DNA from: LMUY01 sp965276785
Lineage (GTDB): Bacteria > Pseudomonadota > Alphaproteobacteria > Acetobacterales > Acetobacteraceae
Direction of reading: 5' to 3'
DNA length: 64,000 nucleotides
Assembly: GCA_965276785.1 (NCBI GenBank)
Contig: OZ255629.1
Location: 2,170,001 to 2,234,000, forward strand
The translations under genes and the position numbers were made by a program. The notes under the pieces are model-generated. The model made no database searches. It had not been told where the DNA came from and saw only the letters and a list, made by a program, of their open reading frames with translations. This document shows, one piece after another, positions 17,590 through 25,958 of this stretch (the first letter of the stretch is position 1; each line of letters opens with the position of its first letter).

Positions 17590-18350
17590 AGCCGGTCCGG
17601 GCCGACCAGTTGCTGCTCGACCGCGGCCTGGTGCAAAGCCGCGCGCGCGGCCAGGCGCTGATCCTGGCTGGCAAGGTGTTCGCCGGCGACCGCCGGGTGG
17701 ACAAGGCCGGGCAGAGCCTCCCGCCCGGCACCCCGCTCGAGGTCCGCGGCCAGGACCACCCCTGGGTCTCCCGCGGCGGCCTCAAGCTCGCCCACGGCCT
17801 GGCGCATTTCGGGCTTTCCCCGGCCGGCCGGCTCTGCCTCGACATCGGCGCCTCCACCGGCGGCTTCACCGACGTGCTGCTCGCCCATGGTGCGGCCCGC
17901 GTCATCGCAGTCGATGTCGGCCACGGCCAACTCGCCTGGAAGCTGCGCACCGACCCGCGCGTGACGGTACGCGAGCGCACCAATGCGCGCCACCTTGTGC
18001 TGGACGAGCCGGTCGGCGCGCTGGTCTGCGACGCCAGCTTCATCGGCCTGCGCACCCTGCTGCCCGCTCCGCTGGCCTGCTGCGCCCCCGGCGCCTGGGC
18101 GGTGGCGCTGATCAAGCCGCAGTTCGAAGCCGGCCCTGGCCAGGTCGGCAAAGGCGGGGTGGTGCGGGACCCGGCGGTGCATGCGAGCGTCTGCGCAACC
18201 ATCGGGCAATGGTGGGCGGCCCTCACCGGCTGGCGCGTGCTGGGGATCGAGCCGAGCCCGATCACCGGCCCAGAGGGCAACCGCGAGTTTCTGCTCGGGG
18301 CGCGATACCGTGATGAGCCGCAGGATGCGCCCGCCCGCAAAAGCTTGTAA
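17586..18350 (+). CDS. tlyA: TlyA-family rRNA 2'-O-methyltransferase / putative hemolysin
   Basis: 254 residues. The N-terminal S4 RNA-binding domain (RADQLLLDRGLVQSRARGQAL) is followed by an FtsJ-like methyltransferase. Its SAM motif is CLDIGASTGGFTDVLL, with later VCDASFIGL and LIKPQFEAG. TlyA methylates riboses in rRNA in mycobacteria; many relatives are annotated as hemolysins with weak support. TTG 17586 overlaps the trpF stop (TTGA). The family length is normal. Confidence 0.85.
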   Translation: MKPVRADQLLLDRGLVQSRARGQALILAGKVFAGDRRVDKAGQSLPPGTPLEVRGQDHPWVSRGGLKLAHGLAHFGLSPAGRLCLDIGASTGGFTDVLLAHGAARVIAVDVGHGQLAWKLRTDPRVTVRERTNARHLVLDEPVGALVCDASFIGLRTLLPAPLACCAPGAWAVALIKPQFEAGPGQVGKGGVVRDPAVHASVCATIGQWWAALTGWRVLGIEPSPITGPEGNREFLLGARYRDEPQDAPARKSL

Positions 18351-18370
18351 CGCAATGTCGGCGTGGGCAG

Positions 18371-18410
18371 GCAACGCAAGCTCCGTTGCTGCCTTATCTG
18401 GAGCGATAAG
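18371..18410 (+). promoter_or_regulatory. Twin hairpins immediately upstream of the LOV kinase
   Basis: GCAACG-N7-CGTTGC (18371-18389) and CTTATC-N6-GATAAG (18393-18410) are two perfect 6-bp stems only three bases apart. They end 16 bases before the LOV-kinase ATG and start 21 bases after the tlyA stop. They could be protein-binding dyads or an RNA leader controlling the kinase; no T tract makes a plain terminator less likely. Confidence 0.4.
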
Positions 18411-18426
18411 TGCAGAGTCCAGGGCC

Positions 18427-20550
18427 ATGAACGACGTCAGCCTTTCCACCCAAGCCGCTCCGGCGGAGCTTGCCGCCGAGCACGCCCGCATCACGGCCGA
18501 ACTGCGGGGTTTGAGCGCCGGCACCGACCCGTTCGTCGCCGCGGTGCGGGCCACGCGCATGCCGGTGGTCATCACCAACCCTCGCATCGCCGACAACCCG
18601 GTTGTGTTCGCCAACGATGCGTTCTGCCGCCTCACCGGCTACCCGCGCGAGGACATCGTCGGCCGCAATTGCCGCTTCCTGCAGGGTCCGGAGACCGACC
18701 GGGAGACGTTGCAGCGCCTCCGCGATGCAGTGCGGATGGCCAAGCCGATCGACATTGACATCCGCAACCATCGCAAGGGCGGCGAGCCGTTCTGGAACCG
18801 GTTGCTGATCGCGCCCGTGCACGACCGGGCCGGCAAGCTGGCCTACTTCTTCGCCAGCCAGGTGGACGTGACCCTGGAACGCGAGCGGCTGGCCGGGCTG
18901 GAGACCCATAATGCCGCCCTGCTCGCCGAATTAAGCGACCGCCTGCGCGCGCAGGAGGAGAACGAAGCCCGCTTGCGCTTCGCCACCCAAGCCGGCCGCC
19001 TCGGCATCTGGGAGCTGGACCTGCGCAGCGGCGAACTGATGACCTCGGCCATTTGCCGCGAAATCTTCGGCCGCGATTCCGGCCAACGCTTCACCTATGC
19101 CGACTTGCTGGACGCCATCCACCCGCAAGACCGCACCACCATGCAAGCTGCCGTGGATCACAGCCTCAACAGCGGCAGCGAGTGCCGCATCGAGATGCGG
19201 ATCGTCCGCGCCGCCGCCGGCAGCTTCTGGGTGGATGCCCGCGCCCAGGTGATGCACGCCAGCGACGGGACGCCGCTGCGCCTGGCCGGCACCGCGCTGG
19301 ACATCACCGAGCGCAAGCAAGCCGAAGCCAGCAGCCGCGCCCTGCTGGAGCTGGATAACTGCTTCCGCACCTTGGAGACTCCGGCCCAAGTGGCGGGAGC
19401 GGCCGCGGCCATCCTCGGCCGCACGCTCGAGGTCAGCCGCGCCGGGTATGGCACCGTGGACCCGGCAGGCGAGATGCTGGTCGTGGAGCACGACTGGCAC
19501 GTCCCGGGCCTGGAGCCGATCACCGGCACATTGCCGCTCAGCCAGTTCACCGGCAACGACCGGCAAGCCGCCGGCCAGGCCTTCGTCATCGTGCCAGTCA
19601 CCGAACAGGACCGCCTGGTGGCGCTGTGCTACGTGGCCAGCGCGACGCCGCGGGTGTGGGCCGCCGACACGCGCGACTTCCTCGGCGAGGTGGCGCTGCG
19701 CACCCGCATGGTGGTGGAGCGGCGCCGGGCCGAGCAGAACCTGCGCCAGTTGGCCGCCTCCCTGGAAGCGCAGGTCGCCAGCCGGACGGAGGCGCTGATG
19801 CAGACCGAGGCGGCGCTGCGCCAATCCCAGAAGATGGAGGCGGTGGGACAGCTCACCGGCGGCCTGGCGCATGATTTCAACAACCTGCTCACCGGCATTT
19901 CCGGCAGCCTGGAACTGCTCAAGGCCCGGGTGGCGCAGGGCCGCCTGGCGGACGTCGGCCGCTACGTGAATGCTGCCCAGGACGCCGCTAACCGCGCCGC
20001 CTCCCTCACCCATCGCCTGCTCGCCTTCTCCCGCCAGCAGACGCTGGAGCCAAAGCACACCGACGTAAACCGGCTGATTGCCGGCCTGGAGGAGCTGATC
20101 CGCCACACCGTCGGGCTGCGGGTGGATGTCGTGGTGGCCGGGGCACGCGAACTCTGGCCCATCATGGTCGACCAGAGCCAGCTCGAGAACGCCCTGCTGA
20201 ACCTGTGCATCAACGGGCGCGACGCGATGCCCGAGGGCGGCCAACTGACCATCCGCACCAGCAACCAGCGGCTCGATGCGCCGGCAGCGGCCGCGCAGGA
20301 ACTCGCCGCCGGCGACTACGTGGCCCTCAGCGTGAGCGACATCGGCACGGGGATGACCCCAGAGGTGATCGCCCGCGCGTTCGACCCGTTCTTCACCACC
20401 AAGCCGCTCGGCCAGGGAACCGGTCTGGGCCTGTCCATGATCTACGGCTTTGCCCAGCAATCCGGCGGCCGGGTCCACGTCCAGTCCGAGCTAGGCGCCG
20501 GCACCACGGTCCGGCTATTCCTGCCGCGCCACATGGCGCCGGCGCAGTAG
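18427..20550 (+). CDS. Blue-light-sensing LOV histidine kinase (LOV-PAS-GAF-HisKA-HATPase)
   Basis: 707 residues, no membrane segment. A LOV domain spans ~36-150 with the photoactive-cysteine motif GRNCRFLQGPETD (Cys82), which forms the light-induced FMN-cysteinyl adduct. A second PAS fold (~190-300, ending GTALDITERKQAE) and a GAF-like region (~310-440) follow, then a coiled linker. HisKA has the phospho-acceptor His482 in GGLAHDFNNLLTGI. The ATPase has the N-box NLCINGRDAMPEGG and G-boxes DIGTGM and GQGTGLGLSM. No receiver domain is attached and no response regulator is adjacent, so the partner is unknown. ATG 18427 starts the conserved region; longer readings run into tlyA. Confidence 0.92.
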   Translation: MNDVSLSTQAAPAELAAEHARITAELRGLSAGTDPFVAAVRATRMPVVITNPRIADNPVVFANDAFCRLTGYPREDIVGRNCRFLQGPETDRETLQRLRDAVRMAKPIDIDIRNHRKGGEPFWNRLLIAPVHDRAGKLAYFFASQVDVTLERERLAGLETHNAALLAELSDRLRAQEENEARLRFATQAGRLGIWELDLRSGELMTSAICREIFGRDSGQRFTYADLLDAIHPQDRTTMQAAVDHSLNSGSECRIEMRIVRAAAGSFWVDARAQVMHASDGTPLRLAGTALDITERKQAEASSRALLELDNCFRTLETPAQVAGAAAAILGRTLEVSRAGYGTVDPAGEMLVVEHDWHVPGLEPITGTLPLSQFTGNDRQAAGQAFVIVPVTEQDRLVALCYVASATPRVWAADTRDFLGEVALRTRMVVERRRAEQNLRQLAASLEAQVASRTEALMQTEAALRQSQKMEAVGQLTGGLAHDFNNLLTGISGSLELLKARVAQGRLADVGRYVNAAQDAANRAASLTHRLLAFSRQQTLEPKHTDVNRLIAGLEELIRHTVGLRVDVVVAGARELWPIMVDQSQLENALLNLCINGRDAMPEGGQLTIRTSNQRLDAPAAAAQELAAGDYVALSVSDIGTGMTPEVIARAFDPFFTTKPLGQGTGLGLSMIYGFAQQSGGRVHVQSELGAGTTVRLFLPRHMAPAQ

Positions 20551-21966
20551 GTGCCGCTAGCCCCAGGCTTCCGCCCGGCGACCGCCCATGCCGAACTCGG
20601 CAGCGCCTTTTTCGACATCGTCGCCCCGGCGGACTTCCCCCAGGCCATCCTCCGCCACCGCGACCAGCGTTGGGCCGCTCGCGTCGGGCTGGACGCGCTG
20701 AGCGAGCAGGAGTGGCTCGATGACATGGCCCGCTTCCGCCCCCTGCCCGGCAGCCATCCCGCCCCGTTGGCGCTGCGCTACCATGGCCACCAGTTCCGCT
20801 CCTACAACCCCGACCTCGGCGACGGCCGCGGCTTCCTCTACGCCCAGTGCTACGACCAAGTGGACGGCCGCTTGCTCGACCTCGCCACCAAGGGCAGCGG
20901 CACCACCCCCTGGTCGCGCGGCGGCGATGGCAAGCTGACGCTGAAGGGCGGCGTGCGGGAGGTGCTGGCCACCGAGATGCTGGAGGCCCAAGGGGTTTAC
21001 ACGTCCAAGTCGCTCAGCCTGGTCGAGACCGGCGAGGACCTGGTTCGCCACGACGAACCCTCCCCCACCCGCAGCGCCGTGCTGGTCCGGCTCAGCCACA
21101 GCCATATCCGCATCGGCTCGTTCCAGCGTCAGGCCGCCTTGGCCGACCTGGAGGCGTTGGAACAGCTGCTGGACTACGCAATCCGCACCTACCTGCCCGA
21201 GGCTTGGCGCGACGATCTCGGCGAGCGTGCCGCGGCGTTCTTGGAGACGGTCTGCCGCCGCGTCGCCCGGCTGGGCGGCCAATGGATGGCGGCCGGGTTC
21301 GTGCACGGCGTGCTCAACACCGACAACATCAACATCACCGGCGAGAGCTTCGACTACGGCCCCTGGCGCTGGCTGCCCACTTACGACCCGGCGTTCACCG
21401 CCGCCTATTTCGACCACAGCGGTCTGTACGCCTACGGCCGCCAGCCCGAGACGCTGCAATGGAACCTGACGCGGCTGGCCGAGTGCCTGCTCCCGTTCGC
21501 CGACAAGGAGGCGTTGATTGCTCTGCTGCAGGGTTTCGCCCCCGCATTCCGGACCGAATACGACCGCGCCACTTTGCGCCGCCTGGGACTGCCGTCAGCC
21601 GGGCCGGAGCCGGATGCCGCGCTGGCGCAAGCCTGGTGGACCGGCTTGGCCGAGAGCCAAATGCCGTTCGAGCAGGCCTTCTTCGGCGCATTCGGCGGCG
21701 AGCCCGGCCCCCAATTCGGGGCGCCCTTCGCGCCGTTCCGCAGCGTGCTGGCAGCCTGCCCGCGCTCCGGCCGCCCGGACCATCCGTATTTCCGCCGGGC
21801 CGCACCTTGCACGCTGCTGATCGACGAAGTGGAGGCGATCTGGGCGCCGATTGCCGAGCGCGACGACTGGTCGGCCTTCGCCGCCAAAATCGCGGACATC
21901 CGCGAAATGGGCGAGGCGCTCGGGCTCGGCATGCGGCCGGCCAGCAGCGGCGCGTCACCCCCTTGA
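20551..21966 (+). CDS. selO: Protein adenylyltransferase SelO (YdiU/UPF0061)
   Basis: 471 residues. SelO is a pseudokinase-fold enzyme that transfers AMP to Ser/Thr/Tyr of proteins and is linked to redox stress. Family motifs seen are YHGHQFRSYNPDLGDGRGF, DLATKGSGTTPWSRGGDGKL, SHSHIRIGSFQ and the metal/catalytic stretch GVLNTDNINITGESFDYGPW. GTG 20551 begins directly after the kinase stop (20548-20550) with no spacer, so co-translation with the LOV kinase is likely. Length and motifs are complete. Confidence 0.93.
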   Translation: MPLAPGFRPATAHAELGSAFFDIVAPADFPQAILRHRDQRWAARVGLDALSEQEWLDDMARFRPLPGSHPAPLALRYHGHQFRSYNPDLGDGRGFLYAQCYDQVDGRLLDLATKGSGTTPWSRGGDGKLTLKGGVREVLATEMLEAQGVYTSKSLSLVETGEDLVRHDEPSPTRSAVLVRLSHSHIRIGSFQRQAALADLEALEQLLDYAIRTYLPEAWRDDLGERAAAFLETVCRRVARLGGQWMAAGFVHGVLNTDNINITGESFDYGPWRWLPTYDPAFTAAYFDHSGLYAYGRQPETLQWNLTRLAECLLPFADKEALIALLQGFAPAFRTEYDRATLRRLGLPSAGPEPDAALAQAWWTGLAESQMPFEQAFFGAFGGEPGPQFGAPFAPFRSVLAACPRSGRPDHPYFRRAAPCTLLIDEVEAIWAPIAERDDWSAFAAKIADIREMGEALGLGMRPASSGASPP

Positions 21967-21997
21967 CGCTGGGCAAACCACGGCCGGAGCGCCGCCC

Positions 21998-22954
21998 ATG
22001 AGCCGCAACAGGCGCCACCGTGGCGAGCTGAGCCTCAGCACGGCCTCCGTGCCGGACCGGAGTTGGCCGGCGCGGGCTGCCGGGCTGCGGGGGGACAAGC
22101 CCGCGCAATGGGCGCTGGTCGCGGCAATCGTCGCCCCGATGGCGGCGCTGCTGGCCTGGATCGCGCTGGTGCTCGACGGACGTGGCGATATCCGGTCCGA
22201 TCCGGCCTTTTGGCTGCTCTCCGCTCCGTTCGTCGCCTGGTGTTGGGCTGTGCAGAGCCTCAAGCGCTGGGCGATCCAGGCTTTGTGGCTGGCGCTGCTG
22301 GGGGCACCTTGCCTGTCGTTGGTCGCGCTGTTGGCCGCGCGGGCGTTTCGCGACCCAATGGCGCAACAGGGGCATTTGGCGACGCCGCTGGCCATGGAAG
22401 TCATCCTTGGCGTCACGGTTCTGATTGCGGCCATCGGCCTGGCGGCGTTGCGTCGCTCAAGCCTGCCCGGCGGCACGGCGGCCCCCGTCTATCTGCCGCC
22501 AGGTACGCCGCTCCCAGGGCAAGCCGCCCTAGCGCCAAACCTGCAGCGCGGGCTGATGATCGGCTCGCTGGCGCTGAGCGGCACTCTCATCAACGGCATG
22601 CTGTTCGGCATTGTCTCGATGATCGACACCAGCGTGCCGAGCCAGGACAGTGCCTTCGATGAGCCGCTATGGCTGCTCTCCATCCCGATCTTGCCGATCG
22701 TCGCGACCGGAGCGGCCGTTCTGCGCGGCAGCATCGTCGTTCGATCCGATCCAGTCCGGGCGGCCCCTTTGCTGCGGTGGGGTCTGCGCATGGGTGCAGT
22801 GTTCTCCCTCATGTTCGTGGTTCTGCTATGGGCATGGCCCACCGTGCCCGCGCTCAAGACCGGGATGAGCGTGTTCATGGTGCCGATGGCGCTTGCCGCA
22901 TTGTGGGGCGCCCGCAAGGCCGGCAATTTGCTGGCAATCGCGCGCGGCGTGTAG
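21998..22954 (+). CDS. Multi-pass membrane protein of unknown function
   Basis: 318 residues. At least six hydrophobic segments are visible, for example WALVAAIVAPMAALLAWIAL, VILGVTVLIAAIGLAAL and MGAVFSLMFVVLLWAW. They are separated by short loops, with a proline-rich loop near residue 160 (YLPPGTPLPGQAAL). I do not recognise the family. GGAG at 21984 supports ATG 21998. It follows selO by 31 bases on the same strand and may belong to the same transcript. The 100 bases after it (22955-23054) show no clear element. Confidence 0.7.
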   Translation: MSRNRRHRGELSLSTASVPDRSWPARAAGLRGDKPAQWALVAAIVAPMAALLAWIALVLDGRGDIRSDPAFWLLSAPFVAWCWAVQSLKRWAIQALWLALLGAPCLSLVALLAARAFRDPMAQQGHLATPLAMEVILGVTVLIAAIGLAALRRSSLPGGTAAPVYLPPGTPLPGQAALAPNLQRGLMIGSLALSGTLINGMLFGIVSMIDTSVPSQDSAFDEPLWLLSIPILPIVATGAAVLRGSIVVRSDPVRAAPLLRWGLRMGAVFSLMFVVLLWAWPTVPALKTGMSVFMVPMALAALWGARKAGNLLAIARGV

Positions 22955-23054
22955 CCGCGTCTATCCCGCTTCCTGCTTGAAACTGTCCCCTGCCAAGGCG
23001 CCATATGCCCGCCATGGCTACCGACTGCGCGGCGAAGCAGAACGTGCACGCGGT

Positions 23055-24284
23055 CTAAACCTGCGGCGCCACCCCAATAAACCGATAATTATGCACCACG
23101 TCGGTCGGCGGGTAAGCCGGGTCCCGCTTCACCTGGAAGATGCTCACCGTGCGCGAGGCCAAGTCCCCGTTCTCGTCAAACGACACCTCGCCCTGCAGCG
23201 TCTGCACGCGGGCGCTTGCAATCGCATTGCGCATCGCTGCTCGCGTCACCGGGCCAGACGTCGCCACCCGCCTCACTGCATCGGCAATCACCATCATTCC
23301 ATCATAAGCGGTAATCGCGTAGTCCGACGGCTGGCGGCCATACTTGTCCTCGAACGCCTTCACCCAGGGCGCGACCTCCTGCTGCCCCATCACATGCGGC
23401 GAGGCGATCGTGACATACCATCCCTCTATCGCTGGGAACCCGGCGCCCGCGATCAGCTCCGGCCCGAAGAACCCGTCGCCGCCGCCCTTCACCACCGAAG
23501 GGATGATGTCGTAGCTCTGCTTGATCAGCTTCACCCCGGCCTGCGCGTCCGCCCCGCAATACAGTGCGTCCGGGTTCAGGCTCTTGATCTTGGTGAAAAC
23601 CCCTGCGTAGTCCGCCTGCCGCGGATCCACCCGGTCGCGCCCCATCACCGTCAGCCCCACTTTGCGGGCATGCGCCTCGAACGCGTCGGCCAGCCCCACG
23701 CCATAGGCGCCGCTGTCGTCCAGGATATAGACGCTCTTCAGCTTGAGCGTTTCGAGGCAGAAATTGACCATGCTCGGCCCTTGGTAGGCGTCTGTGGTCA
23801 CGGTGCGGAAGAAGATCGCCGGTCCGTTCGGGTGATACTGCGCCGCGAATTTCGGCGAGGTCAGGTCGGGGTTGGTGGCCGCGGGCGTGATGGTGGCCAA
23901 GCCGCCCGCGCTCAAAATCGGCGACATCGCCTTGCCCGAGCCACTATTTTCCGGCCCAATGGCGGCGATCACCGCCGGGTTGGATACCAGTTTGCGGGCA
24001 TTGGTGGCCGCTTGCGCCGGATCGTACTGGCCAGCCGTAGCCGTCGCGTCGTCCAGCGTCACCAAGGCGAAGCGGTAGCCCGCCACGCCGCCCTTGTCGT
24101 TCAGCATCGCCACCGCGGTTTCCACCCCCTCCCGGACCAGGTTGGCGGCGTCCGCGCCCGAGCCGGTCAGCGGTAAATCGAGCCCGATCAGCAAGGTAGA
24201 GTCGGCTGCTCGGCCGCGGAGCACGGGAAGCACAGCCGACGCGGTGAGGCCGGCCAAGCTGGAACGGCGGCTGAGCTGGGTCAT
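23055..24284 (-). CDS. ABC transporter substrate-binding protein, branched-chain amino acid (LivJ/LivK-like) type
   Basis: 409 residues. A signal peptide (RRSSLAGLTASAVLPVL, twin-arginine-like RR) precedes a type I periplasmic binding protein: LIGLDLPLTGSGADAANLV, AVIGPENSGSGKA-like AAIGPENSGSGK, and VYILDDSGAYGVGLADAF. These bind amino acids, amides or aromatic acids. ATG 24284 is preceded by AAGGAG; a longer reading from 24314 lacks support. No permease or ATPase genes adjoin. The end of the IS630 element lies only ~42 bases upstream, so native promoter sequence may have been displaced. Confidence 0.88.
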   Translation of the reverse strand: MTQLSRRSSLAGLTASAVLPVLRGRAADSTLLIGLDLPLTGSGADAANLVREGVETAVAMLNDKGGVAGYRFALVTLDDATATAGQYDPAQAATNARKLVSNPAVIAAIGPENSGSGKAMSPILSAGGLATITPAATNPDLTSPKFAAQYHPNGPAIFFRTVTTDAYQGPSMVNFCLETLKLKSVYILDDSGAYGVGLADAFEAHARKVGLTVMGRDRVDPRQADYAGVFTKIKSLNPDALYCGADAQAGVKLIKQSYDIIPSVVKGGGDGFFGPELIAGAGFPAIEGWYVTIASPHVMGQQEVAPWVKAFEDKYGRQPSDYAITAYDGMMVIADAVRRVATSGPVTRAAMRNAIASARVQTLQGEVSFDENGDLASRTVSIFQVKRDPAYPPTDVVHNYRFIGVAPQV

Positions 24285-24326
24285 GAGGCGCTCCTTTGCG
24301 GAACGCCGAAGCAAGAATAATGCCGC

Positions 24327-25491
24327 TAGAGCCTGACCGCTTCAGGGTGGCGCAAGCTGGAGCGCTTTGCCTATCATACCGGTCAGCTTAGAAACTGACT
24401 TGGTTGAGGTAGGGGTAGCTAGTTAGGGATTGCAGTTGGGCTGCGGTCAGCTTTTGCCATGCGATGCAAAGCGCATCGACGATGGCGTCGTAGCTGTTGA
24501 GGAGCCTGTGGCTGAGATAGCGCTCGCGCAGGTAGAGCCAAACGCGTTCGACTGGGTTGAGCTCGGGGCTGTAGGGCGGCAGCAGGATCAGCGACACGTT
24601 GGCCGGCATGGTGAGGTCGTTGGTGACGTGCCAGCCGGCCTGATCCATGACCATGGCAGCGTGTTCGTCCTTGGCCAAGGTGGCGGCGAACTGGTCGACG
24701 AACAGCTGCATGGTGGCGGTGTTCAGCTCTGGCAGCACCAGGGCGAACGCGCTGCCAGTCTTCGGCTGCACGGCGGCGAACAGGTGCGTCCAGGTGTAAC
24801 GCTGGTCGCACAAGCCGGGCGGGCGTTGGCCGCGGGTGAACCAGCGATGGCAGGTGCGGCCTTTCTGGCCGAACCGCGCCTCATCCTGAAACCACAGCGT
24901 CAGGCGGCGGCCCGGATGCGCCTGCGCGATGGTGTCCAGCTCGCTCTGCAGCCCCCTTTTGACCAGGTCTGTCGTGCTACCGGGTCGGCCTTGGGATGCG
25001 ACGGCCGGGCCTTCTGCCGCGACAAGCCCAGTTTGCGCATCAGCTTGGACATGTGCGCCTCGTGGTAGTCGACCTTCCAGCGCCGCGCGATCTCGGCACA
25101 CAGCTCGGCCAGCGTCCAGGCCGACACGCCCGTCTTCTCGATGTCCGGACCATCCAGCACCAGCTTGCGCAGCTCGGCCATACGGCTGTCGTCCAGCCGC
25201 GGCTTTGGTCCAGGCCGGGGCCGGTCGTGCAGGCCGTCCAAGCCCTCGGCGTTGTAGCGCATGACCGCATCGCGCAGCGCCTGGCGCTCCATGCCGGCCA
25301 GGCGCGCTGCCTCGGCCCGCGTCATGCCTTCCAGCGCGTTGGCGATTGCCATCATCCGCGCCGCCGCTGATCGGTCAGGTTCTACACGCGCCCGCTTGCG
25401 CAGTTCTGCCCCCGACAGCTTCTCGCTGATCACCAGCCGCTTGCCCTTCATCGCCCCTACCCCGCACAGCCCCAGCGAGGCCAGCAGGCTC
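24327..25491 (-). mobile_element. IS630-family insertion sequence (ends approximate)
   Basis: The element encodes a DDE transposase (24388-25451). The left end is placed at TAGAGCCTGACCGCTTC (24327-24343). This differs by one base from the terminal repeat of the 105-bp element at 29845-29949 and starts at a TA dinucleotide, the IS630 target. The right end is less certain: only GAGCCTG (complement of 25485-25491) matches, 34 bases before the transposase start and not followed by TA. The right terminus may be degenerate or placed differently. Confidence 0.65.
24388..25451 (-). CDS. IS630-family transposase, split over two frames
   Basis: The upstream frame (25451-24900) holds the helix-turn-helix region (GMTRAEAARLAGMERQALRD) and the linker GLDGLHDRPRPGPKP. 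The downstream frame (to 24388) holds the catalytic DDE residues: WFQDEARFGQKG, AMVMDQAGWH and PYSPELNPVERVWLYLRE. The frames meet at A4G5 (complement of 24952-24960). A -1 slip there gives one protein of about 354 residues. Some IS630 members are made by programmed frameshifting, and this run is a plausible slippery site. A single missing G would give the same picture. Confidence 0.85.
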
Positions 25492-25671
25492 CACCGAGCC
25501 GCTCAAAATCACAGGCGAGTCATCAACCGCGCTGGCCGGTATCAGACGCTTGCTGAGCCAAAGCCCTCCGGCACCTGCCATGCATGCGACGATTGCAGGC
25601 CAGGCGACCGCAAAAGCGAGCCCAAGATTGTCAAGCGTGGTCGCCAACAGCTTGATGCGCTCGGTGTGCAG
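25491..25671 (-). pseudogene. Small membrane-protein remnant next to the IS630 element
   Basis: Starting 12 bases after the lipoprotein stop, one minus-strand frame reads LHTERIKLLATTLDNLGLAF then AVAWPAIVACMAGAGGLWLS, a plausible two-helix membrane protein. There is no ATG/GTG, so CTG 25671 would be the start. The frame runs into the IS630 right end without its own stop, as expected for a gene interrupted by the insertion. Family not recognised; it may be non-coding. Confidence 0.35.
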
Positions 25672-25682
25672 GAGACGAGCCG

Positions 25683-25958
25683 CTAACCCGACACCCGCGG
25701 CCGCTCGACGCCGCCCCCCGCGGGCGCCAGCCCCCTCTGCTGCATGCAGCGAGTCGCCGCATCGATCTTGGCGTATTTCAGTGCGTTCTCGTGCGTCAGC
25801 CGGTAGCCGTCGCTGCCGGCGCCCTTGGCAATCATCTCCTTCACCGTCGGATCGGCATAAACCTGCTGCTCGCATTGCGGCGGGATCGCAACCACCGGCC
25901 CGGTGTGGAACGTCCCGCAACCAGCGAGCAGCAATGGCAGCAGCGCCGCGAGCCTCAT
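25683..25958 (-). CDS. Small lipoprotein of unknown function
   Basis: 91 residues. The lipobox LLLAGC (Cys14) follows a short hydrophobic signal, so the mature protein is predicted to be lipid-anchored in the envelope. The mature part has a second cysteine pair (QCEQQ, RCMQQ) and LTHENALKYAKIDAATRC. No family recognised. Its ATG overlaps the nudC stop (ATGA 25955-25958), placing it in the same transcript. Confidence 0.75.
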   Translation of the reverse strand: MRLAALLPLLLAGCGTFHTGPVVAIPPQCEQQVYADPTVKEMIAKGAGSDGYRLTHENALKYAKIDAATRCMQQRGLAPAGGGVERPRVSG

